Source of the DNA: Streptomyces lydicus
GTDB lineage: Bacteria; Actinomycetota; Actinomycetes; Streptomycetales; Streptomycetaceae
Assembly (NCBI RefSeq): GCF_004125265.1
Contig: NZ_RDTE01000003.1
Span: 2,790,001-2,854,000 of the forward strand
DNA: 64,000 bases
Reading direction: 5' to 3'
The stretch's first letter is position 1; each line of letters starts with the position of its first letter. A model generated the notes under the pieces. The model was not told the origin of the DNA. It ran no database searches and saw only the letters and a list, made by a program, of their open reading frames with translations. Below, piece after piece: positions 19,948 through 30,684 of this stretch. The position numbers and the translations under genes are program-made.

Positions 19948-21333
19948 TCACCCGCGATCGGGATAAGGCGGAAAGCCGTGGACCAATGCGACGGTCCTGG
20001 AGCGGGCCGTCCCGTCCTCCTCCAGTGCCGCCACGATCAGCTCGGCGACCGCCGTCATCTCCGCCTCGCCCATGCCCTGTGTGGTCACCGCGGCGGTGCC
20101 CAGCCGCAGGCCGGTGCGGCGGGGCGCCACCTCGCCGGGGACCTCGGCACACGGCAGCGCGCAGGTGTCCAGCACGATCCCGGCGGCGGCCAGCCGCCCC
20201 CGCGCGGTGCGGGCGTCCAGGCCGCGGGGAGCGGTGTCGACGGTGATCAGATGGGTGTCGGTGCCCCCGGTGGTGACCGCCAGGCCCTGCGCGGCCAGTG
20301 CCCCGGCGAGCACCCGGGCATTGGCGGTGACCTGATGGGCGTACGCGGCGAAGGCGGGTGTGGCGGCCTCCCCGAAGGCGACGGCCTTGGCCGCGACCGC
20401 GTTCATCTGGGCGCCGCCCTGGGTGAAGGGGAACACCGCGCGGTCGATGCGCTCGGCCAGCTTCGCGCCGCACAGGATCAGCCCGCCGCGCGGCCCGCGC
20501 AGCACCTTGTGTGTGGTTCCGCACACCACGTGCGCGTACGGGACGGGGCTGGGCGCGGCTCCCCCGGCGATCAGCCCGAGCGGATGCGCGACATCCGCGA
20601 TCAGATAGGCGCCGGTCTCGTCGGCGATGTCGCGGAAGGCGGCGTAGTCGATGTGCCGGGGGTAGGAGATCGAACCGCAGACGATGGCCTTGGGCCGGCG
20701 GGCGCGGGCCAGCTCCCGGATCGCGTCGTAATCCAGCAGTCCGGTCTCCTCGTCGACGCCGTAGCCGGCGAAGTCGAACCAGCGGCCGGAGAAGTTGGCG
20801 GGCGAGCCGTGGGTGAGGTGTCCGCCGTGCGGGAGGGACATGGCCAGGACGGTGTCACCGGGGCGCAGCAGGGCGGCGTAGGCGGCCAGGACGGCCGAAG
20901 ACCCGGAGTGGGCCTGGACGTTGGCGTGTTCGGCGCCGAAAAGCGCCTTGGCGCGTTCCACGGCGATCCGCTCGGCGAGGTCGACGATCTCGCAGCCGCC
21001 GTGGTGGCGGGCGCCCGGGTAGCCCTCGGCGTATTTGTTGCCCAGCGGGGAGCCGAGGGCGGCGAGGACGGCCGGTGAGGTGAAGTTCTCCGCGGCGATC
21101 AGCTGCAGCCCGTCGCTCTGCCGGGCGCTCTCACCGAGCAGGACGCCGGCGATCTCGGGGTCCTGGTGCAGCAGGGCGGCGAAGTCCGGGGCGCCGGCCG
21201 GCCGGGCGGCGGTGTCACGGGCGGCGGCCCGTGCGCGGTCCTCGGCCGTCTCTGCCGCCCCGGCCGCGGGCTCGGCGGCCCCGGAGGGGCCGGCCTCGGT
21301 CTCGTGACGGGGTGACGCGGTGGTGGCAGGCAT
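19948..21333 (-). CDS. glyA: Serine hydroxymethyltransferase
   Basis: 461-residue PLP enzyme converting serine and tetrahydrofolate to glycine and 5,10-methylene-tetrahydrofolate. Typical motifs are LIAAENFTSPAV, GNKYAEGYPGARHHGGCEIVDLAE, the PLP-Asp region LIADVAHPLGLIAGG, and the Schiff-base Lys in CGTTHKVLRGPRGG. An Ala/Glu-rich disordered extension of about 48 residues precedes the usual N-terminus. Streptomyces often carry a second copy elsewhere; this one lies in the wall and translation cluster rather than near the glycine cleavage genes. Confidence 0.94.
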   Translation of the reverse strand: MPATTASPRHETEAGPSGAAEPAAGAAETAEDRARAAARDTAARPAGAPDFAALLHQDPEIAGVLLGESARQSDGLQLIAAENFTSPAVLAALGSPLGNKYAEGYPGARHHGGCEIVDLAERIAVERAKALFGAEHANVQAHSGSSAVLAAYAALLRPGDTVLAMSLPHGGHLTHGSPANFSGRWFDFAGYGVDEETGLLDYDAIRELARARRPKAIVCGSISYPRHIDYAAFRDIADETGAYLIADVAHPLGLIAGGAAPSPVPYAHVVCGTTHKVLRGPRGGLILCGAKLAERIDRAVFPFTQGGAQMNAVAAKAVAFGEAATPAFAAYAHQVTANARVLAGALAAQGLAVTTGGTDTHLITVDTAPRGLDARTARGRLAAAGIVLDTCALPCAEVPGEVAPRRTGLRLGTAAVTTQGMGEAEMTAVAELIVAALEEDGTARSRTVALVHGFPPYPDRG

Positions 21334-21474
21334 CGCTTGCTCCCGGCCTCGTACGGGGACGTAGTCCCAATGTAGGCGCGGCGGGGCGTTCGGGCGCGGT
21401 GTGCGGGCCGACCGGGTCCCCCGCCCGCACAGGGCCCCTGAGGGCCGCTCTCCCGGTCGGCGGGCGAACGGGCC

Positions 21475-22158
21475 TCAGGCCCGCGCAGGGACCCCGGTGA
21501 GGGCGGTGACGACCGGGTCGAGCGCCTGGTTGATCTCGTCGCCGATGGAGCGGAAGAAGGTGATGGGCGCCCCGTAGGGGTCGTAGACCTCGTCGGACTC
21601 CGGGTTGGGCGCCAGCAGCCAGCCGCGCAGCGCCGCGGCGGCGCCGACCAGCGCACGGGCGCGCTCCACCAGCCCGCCGTCCGGCAGATCCGGGTCGGGC
21701 TCGGGCAGTGTGGCCGGGTCTATGGCCCGCACCAGCCGGTTGAACTCCTTGAGTGTGAAGGTGCGCAGCCCCGCGGAGTGCCCCATCGAGATGACCTGGG
21801 CGCGGTGGTCACGGGTGGCGGTGAGCACCAGGTCGGCGCGGATGACGTGCTCGTCGAGCAGTTCCCGGCCGAGGAACCCGGCCGGGTCGGCGCCGTAGTC
21901 GGTGAGCACCGTCGCGGCGTGGGTCTCCATCGGCGCGCCTTCGTGGCCCCAGGTGCCGGCGCTCTCCACGAGCAGCCCGCCGTTGCAGGCGTCGCCCAGC
22001 CGCAGCTCCAGGGCACGGCGGTGCAGCCGCTCGGTGATCGGCGAGCGGCAGACGTTGCCGGTGCTGACGTGGAGGATCCGAAAAGGGGGTGAGGGGGGTA
22101 CAGGCGGGTGGGTGCCGGTGCCTGGTCCCGCTATGCCACGCCCCAGGGGCGCCATCAA
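21475..22158 (-). CDS. Low-molecular-weight phosphatase fold lacking the catalytic Cys
   Basis: 227-residue protein of the LMW protein-tyrosine-phosphatase/arsenate-reductase fold. The P-loop expected as C-x5-R-S reads VSTGNVCRSPITE: the nucleophilic Cys position is Ser (codon AGC, checked), while the second Cys and the Arg remain. The acid-loop motif DPY is present (DEVYDPYGAPITFF). It is longer than classical enzymes, with an N-terminal Pro/Gly extension and inserted helices. Without the Cys it should not act as a normal Cys phosphatase. Its ATG overlaps the tsaC stop, so translation is coupled. Confidence 0.88.
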   Translation of the reverse strand: MMAPLGRGIAGPGTGTHPPVPPSPPFRILHVSTGNVCRSPITERLHRRALELRLGDACNGGLLVESAGTWGHEGAPMETHAATVLTDYGADPAGFLGRELLDEHVIRADLVLTATRDHRAQVISMGHSAGLRTFTLKEFNRLVRAIDPATLPEPDPDLPDGGLVERARALVGAAAALRGWLLAPNPESDEVYDPYGAPITFFRSIGDEINQALDPVVTALTGVPARA

Positions 22159-22802
22159 TTGGCCACCTCGAGCTCGGGTACCACCTTGCGCAGCTCCTCC
22201 GCGCTGAGCGCGCCCTCGCGCAGCAGCACCGGGATCTTGCCGGTGACATCGACGATCGAGGAGGGCACGGCGGCGGGCGTCGGCCCCCCGTCGAGGTAGA
22301 CGGAGACCGAGTCGCCGAGCATTTCCTGTGCGGCGTCGCAGTCCTGCGGGGACGGGTGGCCGGTGAGGTTGGCGCTGGAGACGGCCATCGGGCCGAACTC
22401 GGTCAGCAGCTCGATCGCGACGGGGTGCAGCGGCATCCGCACGGCGACCGTGCCCCGGGTCTCGCCCAGGTCCCAGGTCAGCGACGGCTGGTGCTTGGCG
22501 ACGAGGGTGAGCGCCCCGGGCCAGAAGGCGTCGACCAGCTCCCAGGCCTGCTCGGAGAAGTCGGTGACCAGCCCGTGCAGGGTGTTGGGGGACCCGACGA
22601 GCACCGGGGAGGGCATACCGCGGCCGCGGCCCTTGGCCTCCAGCAGGTCGCCGACGGCCTCGGCGCTGAAGGCGTCCGCACCGATGCCGTAGACGGTGTC
22701 GGTGGGCAGCACGACCAGCTCACCGCGGCGGACGGCCGAGGCGGCCTCGCGCAGACCGGTGGTGCGGTCGGTCGCGTCGCTGCAGTCGTATCGCCGTGCC
22801 AT
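22155..22802 (-). CDS. tsaC: Threonylcarbamoyl-AMP synthase
   Basis: 215-residue Sua5/YwlC/TsaC-family enzyme making threonylcarbamoyl-adenylate from threonine, bicarbonate and ATP, the first step of t6A37 tRNA modification. Conserved stretches are GELVVLPTDTVYGIGADAFS, the basic patch KGRGRGMPSPVLV, WPGALTLVAKHQ, VAVRMPLHPVAIELL and PMAVSSANLTGHPSP. It overlaps the next gene by four bases and lies 70 bases after prmC. It lacks the extra C-terminal Sua5 domain, hence the TsaC-type name. Confidence 0.93.
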   Translation of the reverse strand: MARRYDCSDATDRTTGLREAASAVRRGELVVLPTDTVYGIGADAFSAEAVGDLLEAKGRGRGMPSPVLVGSPNTLHGLVTDFSEQAWELVDAFWPGALTLVAKHQPSLTWDLGETRGTVAVRMPLHPVAIELLTEFGPMAVSSANLTGHPSPQDCDAAQEMLGDSVSVYLDGGPTPAAVPSSIVDVTGKIPVLLREGALSAEELRKVVPELEVAN

Positions 22803-22872
22803 TACGGGACCTCCTCGTGCGAAACGAATACTTCGGATGCATCGGCTGCATCAGGCGCCGAAGCGGAGCGCG

Positions 22873-23718
22873 TCATGGCGTCGCCCGGCGCGCGGTGGCG
22901 AAACGGGGCCTGTTGTTGAGGTCCGGGTGGTCGGCCGCATCGGCCCAGCCCCGCTCCTCGGTGAAGATCCACGGCACCTGCCCGCCCTGGGTGTCGGCAT
23001 GCTCGATGACGACCACTCCGCCGGGGCGCAGCAGACGGTGTGCGGTCCGCTCGATGCCCCGGATGGTGTCCAGGCCGTCCTGGCCCGAGAACAGCGCGAG
23101 CTCGGGGTCGTGGTCGCGTGCCTCGGGTGCGACGTACTCCCACTCGGTCAGCGGGATGTACGGCGGGTTGGAGACGACCAGGTCGACCTGCCCGTCCAGT
23201 TCGGGAAGCGCGGTCAGCGCGTCGCCGTGATGGAGAACGACGCGGGACCCCTCGACGTTCTTGCGGGCGTAGTCCAGCGCCTGTTCGGACAGCTCCACGG
23301 CGTGCACCCGCGAGCGGGGCACCTCCTGGGCCAGGGCCAGTGCGATGGCCCCCGAGCCGGTGCACAGGTCGACGATCAGCGGCTCGACGACGTCCATGGC
23401 CCGTACGGCGTCTATCGCCCAGCCGACCACCGACTCGGTCTCCGGGCGGGGCACGAACACCCCGGGCCCGACGGCGAGTTCGAGGTAGCGGAAGAACGCC
23501 CGGCCGGTGATGTGCTGGAGCGGTTCACGCGCCTCGCGGCGGGCGACGGCCTCCCAGTAGCGGGCGTCGAAGTCCGCGTCCTTGACGTGGTGCAGCTCCC
23601 CCCGCTTGACGCCGTGCACGAACGCGGCGAGTTCCTCGGCGTCGAAGCGCGGCGAGGGCACACCGGCGTCGGCCAGCCGCTGGGTGGCCTGGGCCACCTC
23701 GGCGAGCAGAAGGTTCAC
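22873..23718 (-). CDS. prmC: Release factor glutamine methyltransferase
   Basis: 281-residue SAM-dependent methyltransferase that N5-methylates the Gln of the GGQ motif of release factors. It has an N-terminal helical substrate domain, the SAM motif VDLCTGSGAIALALA and the catalytic NPPY motif (VVSNPPYIP). It starts at GTG 23718 with GGAGG upstream. The gene directly follows prfA, its substrate's gene, 100 bases away. Confidence 0.96.
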   Translation of the reverse strand: MNLLLAEVAQATQRLADAGVPSPRFDAEELAAFVHGVKRGELHHVKDADFDARYWEAVARREAREPLQHITGRAFFRYLELAVGPGVFVPRPETESVVGWAIDAVRAMDVVEPLIVDLCTGSGAIALALAQEVPRSRVHAVELSEQALDYARKNVEGSRVVLHHGDALTALPELDGQVDLVVSNPPYIPLTEWEYVAPEARDHDPELALFSGQDGLDTIRGIERTAHRLLRPGGVVVIEHADTQGGQVPWIFTEERGWADAADHPDLNNRPRFATARRATP

Positions 23719-23818
23719 GGGGCCTTCCTCCTAGTGCGCTGCGTCTTCATTGTGCGGTGCCGGGGCCCGGTGCGCCCCGGCGACGGGGCCCCAGGCCGGG
23801 GCTACGGGTCCTGCGGGC

Positions 23819-24898
<1,080 letters not shown>

Positions 24899-25013
24899 CG
24901 TGGGTTCCTCTACTGGCTGCTGTGGTGACCCGGGTACCGGGGCGCTGGCACATCTGCGGCTGCGCCGCGGGCCCCGGCCCCCCGTACGGGAGCCAAGGGC
25001 CAGGACGACAAAA

Positions 25014-25057
25014 CGCCGGTCCGGTCACCCCTGGGCAGGGGCGACCGGAGACCGGCG
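25014..25057 (-). terminator. Terminator after rpmE
   Basis: A long inverted repeat folds across these bases: CGCCGGTC pairs with GACCGGCG and an inner GGTC-A-CCCCTG pairs with CAGGGG-C-GACC. On the minus strand it is followed by TTTT. It lies 13 bases after the rpmE stop and fits an intrinsic terminator, separating L31 from prfA. Confidence 0.75.
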
Positions 25058-25069
25058 CCGTGCGGGTCG

Positions 25070-25294
25070 CTACTTCTTGGCGGCTGCAGCGCCCTTGCCG
25101 AAGCGGGCCTCGAAGCGGGCCACGCGGCCGCCCGTGTCCATGATCTTCTGCTTGCCCGTGTAGAACGGGTGGCACTCGGAGCAGATGTCGGCGCGGATGG
25201 TGCCGCCGGCGACCGTGCTGCGGGTGGTGAAGGACGCGCCACAGGTGCAGCTGACCTGGGTCTCGACGTACTCCGGGTGGATGTCGCGCTTCAA
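25070..25294 (-). CDS. rpmE: 50S ribosomal protein L31 (zinc-binding form)
   Basis: 74-residue ribosomal protein. It keeps the zinc ligands of the Cys-type L31 (SCTCGASF and [14 protein letters not shown]) and the start MKRDIHPEY. Streptomyces usually also have a Cys-less paralogue induced under zinc limitation; this is the zinc-replete form. A hairpin terminator follows. Confidence 0.97.
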   Translation of the reverse strand: MKRDIHPEYVETQVSCTCGASFTTRSTVAGGTIRADICSECHPFYTGKQKIMDTGGRVARFEARFGKGAAAAKK

Positions 25295-25431
25295 GGGATT
25301 CTCCTAGGTTCGGGAGTGCACCGGGTCGTGCTGCGGGTTGCGTCACGTGAACCGGGGCCGACGGTCCAGTCTGCCAGGACTAGCCGTATCTCCCAAAACC
25401 GGGGTACGGCCGCAGCTATTCCCCGGGCCGG

Positions 25432-25455
25432 TTCCGGGGCCGCCGGGCCCCGGAA
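25432..25455 (-). terminator. Terminator after the LCP gene
   Basis: A perfect ten-base inverted repeat, TTCCGGGGCC with GGCCCCGGAA and a four-base loop, starts 15 bases after the LCP stop on the minus strand. There is no U-run. It lies in the 175-base gap before rpmE. Confidence 0.65.
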
Positions 25456-25469
25456 CACACACCTTCCGG

Positions 25470-26597
25470 CTACTTCACGTACTTGTCCGTGCCGCCCTGG
25501 TCACCGGCCGAGCCCTTGATCGCGGACTTGGGGATGTCCTTGTCCTGGCGCAGCGCGTCCCAGACCTGCTCGCTCTTCTTCGTCAGCGGCACCACGCGGG
25601 CGGGGTCGGCGGGGTCGTACGTCACCGGCATCGTCACCATGTCGATGTGGTCAGAACCGATGTTGCCCAGGCTCTTGGCCAGGCCGGTCAGCTCGCTGAC
25701 CGAGTTGAGGTCGGTGTCGGTGGTGATGGCCTTGGTGGCCGTGTCGGCGATGTCGTAGAGCTTGGTGGGGTTGGTCAGCACCCCGACGTTCTTGACCTGG
25801 TTCATCAGGGCCTTGATGAACGTCTGCTGCAGCTGGATGCGGCCCAGGTCGCTGCCGTCGCCGCCGGGCACGCCGTGCCGGGTGCGGACCAGGCCGAGCG
25901 ACTGCTCGCCGTTGAGGGTGTGCTTGCCGGCCGGCAGGTGCAGATGGCTGTTGTTGTCCTCGATCGCCTTCTTGGTGGTGACGTTCACGCCGCCGAGCGC
26001 ATCGATGAGCTTCTTGAAGCCGGTGAAGTCGACCTCGACGAAGTGGTCCATCCGGACCCCGCTGATCGACTCCACGGTCTTGACCGAGCAGGCAGGCCCG
26101 CCGACCTCGAACGCGGTGTTGAACATCGCCCGCTGCGCACCGGGGGCGTCCTTGCCGTCCCTGGTGGTGCAGTCGGGGCGCTTGATCATGGTGTCCCGGG
26201 GGATGCTGACCACGCTGGCCTTCTTACGGCCCTTGTACACGTGCACGATCATCGCCGTGTCGGAGCGGGCGCCGCCCTCGTCCTTGCCGTACTCCGCGTT
26301 CTTGCCGGCGCGGGAGTCGGATCCCATGACGAGGATGTCCATCGAGCCGTCGTCGACGTTCTTCGGCCGGTCGTGTCCGAGGGCGGCGTTGATGTCGACG
26401 CCCTTCAGATTGCCGTTGAGCTTGAAGTAGACGTAGCCGAGTCCGGCCCCACCCAGCAGTACGACGCTGGTCAGCGTGCACAGGGTGATGGTCACTGCTC
26501 GACGGCGTCGGGTCGGGCCCTTGCGCCGGCGGCCCGTGGCACGTATGCCGCGGGCACGGCTTTCGGCCGTCTTCGCGGTCCCGTTGCTGTCCGCCAT
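25470..26597 (-). CDS. LytR-CpsA-Psr (LCP) family wall-polymer ligase
   Basis: 375-residue enzyme predicted to move undecaprenyl-linked anionic polymers onto peptidoglycan outside the cell. A basic cytoplasmic N-terminus precedes one membrane helix (AVTITLCTLTSVVLLGGAGLGYVY). The extracellular LCP domain carries MDILVMGSDSRAG, the Arg/Asp pair in SDTAMIVHV and VSIPRDTMIKRP, and the C-terminal region LGLVRTRHGVPGGDGSDLGRIQLQQ. I start at ATG 26597 because GAGGAG lies just before it; ATG 26615 is also possible. The WecA-like gene upstream may supply its substrate. Confidence 0.9.
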   Translation of the reverse strand: MADSNGTAKTAESRARGIRATGRRRKGPTRRRRAVTITLCTLTSVVLLGGAGLGYVYFKLNGNLKGVDINAALGHDRPKNVDDGSMDILVMGSDSRAGKNAEYGKDEGGARSDTAMIVHVYKGRKKASVVSIPRDTMIKRPDCTTRDGKDAPGAQRAMFNTAFEVGGPACSVKTVESISGVRMDHFVEVDFTGFKKLIDALGGVNVTTKKAIEDNNSHLHLPAGKHTLNGEQSLGLVRTRHGVPGGDGSDLGRIQLQQTFIKALMNQVKNVGVLTNPTKLYDIADTATKAITTDTDLNSVSELTGLAKSLGNIGSDHIDMVTMPVTYDPADPARVVPLTKKSEQVWDALRQDKDIPKSAIKGSAGDQGGTDKYVK

Positions 26598-26927
26598 CTG
26601 CTCCTCAGTCCTCATTCGCTCGGCTGCCCCTCACCGCCGCCGTGCTGTGTGCCGACACGGCCCGTTGCTCCTTGTCAGACGGGAGGTCGACGGGAAGGGT
26701 TGCACAGCGAGTCATGAGCGATTTCTTAGAAACGCGCGGCGGTCCGCTCCACAGGTCCGGGACCTTGGCCCTTCCCATCTGGGCTTTCGGCCGTTTTCCC
26801 AGCTTGGCTGAAACCATGCGGCTTACACGGATCTGTGCGGAAGGTCTCAAGCGCGGAATGTGTAGGACCGCGGGGGACGGGCCACTCATCCGGCGCCGAA
26901 CCGCGGTCCGCGCCGCCCCGCCCAGCA
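26598..26927. other. Intergenic region upstream of the LCP gene
   Basis: About 330 bases between the LCP start and the rho terminator. No gene is supported; the frames here are short and lack family signatures. A less GC-rich part at about 26700-26840 (including GATTTCTTAGAAACG) probably carries the LCP promoter, but no consensus is clear enough to assign. Confidence 0.4.
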
Positions 26928-26967
26928 CACAGCCCCCCTCACCCACGGAAGGGTGAGAGGGGCTGTG
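26928..26967 (-). terminator. Terminator after rho
   Basis: A 17-base stem with a single mismatch (left arm 26928-26944, right arm 26951-26967, six-base loop ACGGAA) begins 29 bases beyond the rho stop. The core CCTCACCC pairs with GGGTGAG. There is no U-tract. Confidence 0.75.
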
Positions 26968-26996
26968 CGGTACGGCGCCGGTGCGCCCTGCGGGCG

Positions 26997-29033
26997 TCAG
27001 TCGTTGCCGTTGCCCGCGGTCGGCGTCGTCTTCTGGATCTGGAGCAGGAACTCCGCGTTGGACTTCGTCTGCTTCATCTTGTCCAGCAGCAGCTCAATGG
27101 CCTGCTGCTGGTCCAGTGCGTGCAGCACCCGGCGCAGCTTCCACACGACGGCGAGCTCGTCGCTGCCCATGAGGATCTCTTCCTTACGGGTGCTGGACGC
27201 GTCGACGTCCACCGCCGGGAAGATGCGCTTGTCCGAGAGCTTGCGGTCGAGCTTGAGCTCCAGGTTGCCGGTGCCCTTGAACTCCTCGAAGATCACCTCG
27301 TCCATCCGCGAGCCGGTCTCGACCAGCGCGGTGGCCAGGATGGTCAGCGAACCGCCGTCCTCGATGTTGCGCGCGGCACCGAAGAAGCGCTTCGGCGGGT
27401 AGAGCGCGGTCGAGTCGACACCACCGGACAGGATGCGGCCCGAGGCCGGGGCGGCGAGGTTGTACGCACGGCCCAGACGGGTGATCGAGTCCAGCAGGAC
27501 GACCACGTCGTGACCCAGCTCGACGAGGCGCTTGGCACGCTCGATGGCCAGCTCGGCGACGGTGGTGTGGTCCTCGGCCGGGCGGTCGAAGGTCGAGGAG
27601 ATGACCTCGCCCTTCACCGACCGCTGCATGTCGGTGACCTCTTCCGGACGCTCGTCGACCAGGACGACCATCAGGTGGCACTCGGGGTTGTTGCGGGTGA
27701 TCGAGTTGGCGACCGCCTGCATGATCATGGTCTTGCCGGTCTTCGGCGGGGCCACGATCAGACCGCGCTGGCCCTTGCCGATCGGCGTGACCAGGTCGAT
27801 GATCCGGGTCGTCAGGCCGCCCGACTCGCCCTCCAGGCGCAGCCGCTCCTGCGGGTAAAGGGGCGTCAGCTTCCCGAACTCCGGCCGTCCGCGGCCCTGT
27901 TCGGGCGCCACGCTGTTGACGGTGTCGAGCCGGACCAGCGCGTTGAACTTCTCGCGCCGCTCGCCGTCCTTGGGCTGGCGGACCGCGCCGGTGACGTGGT
28001 CGCCCTTGCGCAGGCCGTTCTTGCGGACCTGGGCGAGCGAGACGTACACGTCGTTCGGACCGGGCAGGTAGCCGGAGGTCCGGATGAACGCGTAGTTGTC
28101 GAGGATGTCGAGGATGCCCGCGACGGGGATCAGGACGTCGTCCTCGGAGACCTGCGGCTCGTTGCCGAAGTCCTCGCGGCCCCCGCGGCGGCCCCGGCGG
28201 TCGCGGTAGCGGCCGCGACGGCCCCGGCGTCCGCCCTCGAAGTCGTCGTCGTCATCGGTACGGCGGTCGCGCTGGCGCTGGCCGCCCTGACCGCCCTGGC
28301 CGCCGCCGTCACCGGCGTCGCCCTTGCGGCCGCGGTCACCGCGGTCGCGCTGGCGCTGGCCGCGGTCGCCGCGGTCGCCCTTCTGGCCGCGGTCCTGGCG
28401 GTCGCCGCGGTCCTGACGCTCGCCGCCCTTGCCCTGCCGGCCCTCGCCGGACTCCTGCGGGGCGGTCGCGGTGTCGGTCTTGGCATCCGCCTTGACCTCG
28501 GTCTTCGTCTCGACCCTGGTCTCGGTCTTGACGTCGCCCGAGGCGCCCTCGGGGCTGCCCGCTGCGGCGGTGGCACGGCGCCGGCGGCGCTCGCCGGCCG
28601 GCTGCTCGTCGCTGACCGGCTGGCCGGGGATGTCGATCTGCTGCTGGGCGCCGGACTTGTCCGCGGCCTTGCCGCCCTTGGCGGCCTTGCCCGCGGTCTG
28701 CTCTGCGCTGTCCTCGCTGGTACGGGCCTTGGAGGTCGTACGGCGCTTGGGCTTGGTCTCGGTGTCGGCGGGCGCGTCGGCCTTGGCCGCGGAGCCCGGG
28801 CCGGAGGCCTGCTTCTCCTTGATGACCTCGATCAGCTGGCTCTTGCGCATCCGCGCGGTGCCCTTGATACCGAGGCCGGAGGCGACCTGCTGCAGCTCCG
28901 CCAGGACCATGCCGTCAAGGCCGGTGCCGGAACGGCGGCGCCGTGCGGTAGCAGGAGCGGCGGGAGCGTCCGCGGCGGGCTCGGTGGCACTGCCATCGGT
29001 GCGCGCGCCCATCAGATCGGTGGTGTCGCTCAC
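26997..29033 (-). CDS. rho: Transcription termination factor Rho
   Basis: 678-residue hexameric RNA helicase. After a SAP-like Rho N-domain ([32 protein letters not shown]) comes a long actinobacterial insertion of over 200 residues, rich in Arg, Gly, Asp and Gln with RGDRGQ-like repeats, then the RNA-binding cold-shock-like domain ([27 protein letters not shown]) and the ATPase core with Walker A (APPKTGKT) and the Q/R-loop part. I start at GTG 29033, preceded six bases upstream by GAAGGA; the frame extends about 58 codons further without support. The charged insertion probably binds RNA. Confidence 0.96.
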   Translation of the reverse strand: MSDTTDLMGARTDGSATEPAADAPAAPATARRRRSGTGLDGMVLAELQQVASGLGIKGTARMRKSQLIEVIKEKQASGPGSAAKADAPADTETKPKRRTTSKARTSEDSAEQTAGKAAKGGKAADKSGAQQQIDIPGQPVSDEQPAGERRRRRATAAAGSPEGASGDVKTETRVETKTEVKADAKTDTATAPQESGEGRQGKGGERQDRGDRQDRGQKGDRGDRGQRQRDRGDRGRKGDAGDGGGQGGQGGQRQRDRRTDDDDDFEGGRRGRRGRYRDRRGRRGGREDFGNEPQVSEDDVLIPVAGILDILDNYAFIRTSGYLPGPNDVYVSLAQVRKNGLRKGDHVTGAVRQPKDGERREKFNALVRLDTVNSVAPEQGRGRPEFGKLTPLYPQERLRLEGESGGLTTRIIDLVTPIGKGQRGLIVAPPKTGKTMIMQAVANSITRNNPECHLMVVLVDERPEEVTDMQRSVKGEVISSTFDRPAEDHTTVAELAIERAKRLVELGHDVVVLLDSITRLGRAYNLAAPASGRILSGGVDSTALYPPKRFFGAARNIEDGGSLTILATALVETGSRMDEVIFEEFKGTGNLELKLDRKLSDKRIFPAVDVDASSTRKEEILMGSDELAVVWKLRRVLHALDQQQAIELLLDKMKQTKSNAEFLLQIQKTTPTAGNGND

Positions 29034-29405
29034 GAAGGGTCCTTCCCTGGAGCGGGCGTCGGCCTGTCTGGCTCGGCGACCGGTTGTGCTGTCCGGCTGG
29101 GTCCTTGGTCTTGTGGACCGGGCCGGGGCGGTGGTCCCGCCGGAAGTGGCGGAGAGAATCAGTTCATGGCTCCGGCGTGAAGAGATGCAGACTGGCCATG
29201 TCGTCACGCCGATTCCGGAGCGTGCTCACTCCTGCTCAGGCCATGGCTCCAAGCAGTTTGGGAGGCTCCCGGAAGAAGGTGGTCCCTATGGGGGACACGA
29301 AGCACCGCGCCGCTCAGGCGTCGAGTACTGACTTGAGGTTAACACTACCGGGTCCAACAAACATTCCCCCTCTCCAAGACCGGCAATCGTCGATCACCCG
29401 CGTGA

Positions 29406-30323
29406 TCACCCGGCGAGCGGCAGCACGCAGGTGCCCGCCGCATCGAGGGTCAGCCGGTTGGCCGCCCACCCCTCTCCCGCCAGTGCCGCGACCTTCTCGG
29501 CCGCCGCTTCCTCGACCAGCGCGAGCACCGTCGGGCCCGCACCGGACACGACTGCAGGGACGCCGTCCGCACGCAGTCGGTTCACCAGTCCCACGCTCTC
29601 CGGCATCGCGGGAGCGCGGTATTCCTGGTGGAGTCGGTCCTCGGTCGCGGCGAGCAGCAGCTCGGGGCGCCTGGTCAGGGCCTCGACGAGCAGTGCGGCG
29701 CGGCCGGCGTTGGCCGCGGCGTCCACATGGGGGACGGTGCGCGGCAGCAGTCCACGGGCGGTTTCGGTCAGCACCGGCTTTCCGGGGACGAAGACCACCG
29801 GAACGATGGAATCGGCGGGATCCATCCGGATCGCGCGGGCGGTGCCGGTGTCCGTCCAGGCGAGCGTGAAACCGCCCAGCAGGCAGGCGGCGACGTTGTC
29901 GGGGTGGCCCTCGATCTCGTTGGCCAGCTCCAGCAGCGCGGTGTCGTCGAGCTTTTGCTCACCGCCTATCGTCACCGCGCGGGCGGCGACGATGCCCGCG
30001 CAGATGGCGGCGGAGGAGGAGCCCAGGCCGCGGCCGTGCGGAATGCGGTTGGCGCAGACGATTTCCAGCCCGCGCGGCTGCCCGCCGAGCAGCTCGAAGG
30101 CGGTGCGCATCGACCGGACGAGCAGATGGCTCTCGTCGCGCGGCAGGGAGTCGGCGCCCTCACCTGCGATGTCGATGTGCAGGCCAGAGTCGGCGACGCG
30201 CACCACGACATCGTCGTACAGGCCCAGGGAAAGACCCAGGGCATCGAAGCCGGGACCGAGATTGGCGCTGGTAGCGGGGGTGCGCACCCGGACGGCGGCG
30301 GCGCGGAACGCGGGACCGGCCAT
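29406..30323 (-). CDS. thrB: Homoserine kinase
   Basis: 305-residue GHMP kinase phosphorylating homoserine, the penultimate step to threonine. The N-terminal strand VRVRTPATSANLGPGFDALG, the ATP-binding GHMP loop IPHGRGLGSSSAAICAG and the C-terminal AVVSGAGPTVLALV are the three family motifs. The chosen ATG 30323 gives the normal family N-terminus; AAGGAG lies upstream at somewhat long spacing. A 361-base gap with a terminator-like structure separates it from thrC, so it may have its own promoter. Confidence 0.95.
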   Translation of the reverse strand: MAGPAFRAAAVRVRTPATSANLGPGFDALGLSLGLYDDVVVRVADSGLHIDIAGEGADSLPRDESHLLVRSMRTAFELLGGQPRGLEIVCANRIPHGRGLGSSSAAICAGIVAARAVTIGGEQKLDDTALLELANEIEGHPDNVAACLLGGFTLAWTDTGTARAIRMDPADSIVPVVFVPGKPVLTETARGLLPRTVPHVDAAANAGRAALLVEALTRRPELLLAATEDRLHQEYRAPAMPESVGLVNRLRADGVPAVVSGAGPTVLALVEEAAAEKVAALAGEGWAANRLTLDAAGTCVLPLAG

Positions 30324-30684
30324 CGCTCGATGACTCTCCTTGATTGATACTGCGGTACTGGCCCACACAGCGCCGCGGCACCGGAGTGCCCGGCCGGCTC
30401 GTGGGGTCTGTTCTGACCTGCCCTGAACGCCACTGCGTTATGCCGTGGGGAGGGGAGTTGGCTCCAGCCTATCGAAGGAAGGTTCTGTCGCGACATAGGG
30501 CGCACAGGAGGCGCACGATGCGTGTCGCGCGCCTTCCTGTGCCCCGACGCTGCCTTCCCCGGACTTTGCAGCCTTTGCACACTTTGCTGCAAGGGGTGAC
30601 GGGGCCTCCACGGCCCCGTCACCGGGTGCCGTACGCGCAGGTCCCGCCGTACGGCTGCGCCCCCGAGCGGGGGCGCCGGGCCGC
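30324..30684. other. thrC-thrB intergenic region
   Basis: This 361-base gap contains no supported gene. Toward thrC it holds two hairpins (see the terminator entry). Nearer thrB, around 30400-30500, the sequence is more mixed and likely carries the thrB promoter, but no reliable -10/-35 pair is evident. Confidence 0.4.
30566..30623 (-). terminator. Double hairpin after thrC
   Basis: Downstream of thrC, a perfect 12-base stem (GGTGACGGGGCC, 30595-30606, with its complement at 30612-30623) is followed on the minus strand by a second seven-base stem (TTGCAGC, 30566-30572, with GCTGCAA, 30586-30592). Together they look like an efficient terminator that would uncouple thrB from thrC transcription. 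Confidence 0.7.
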
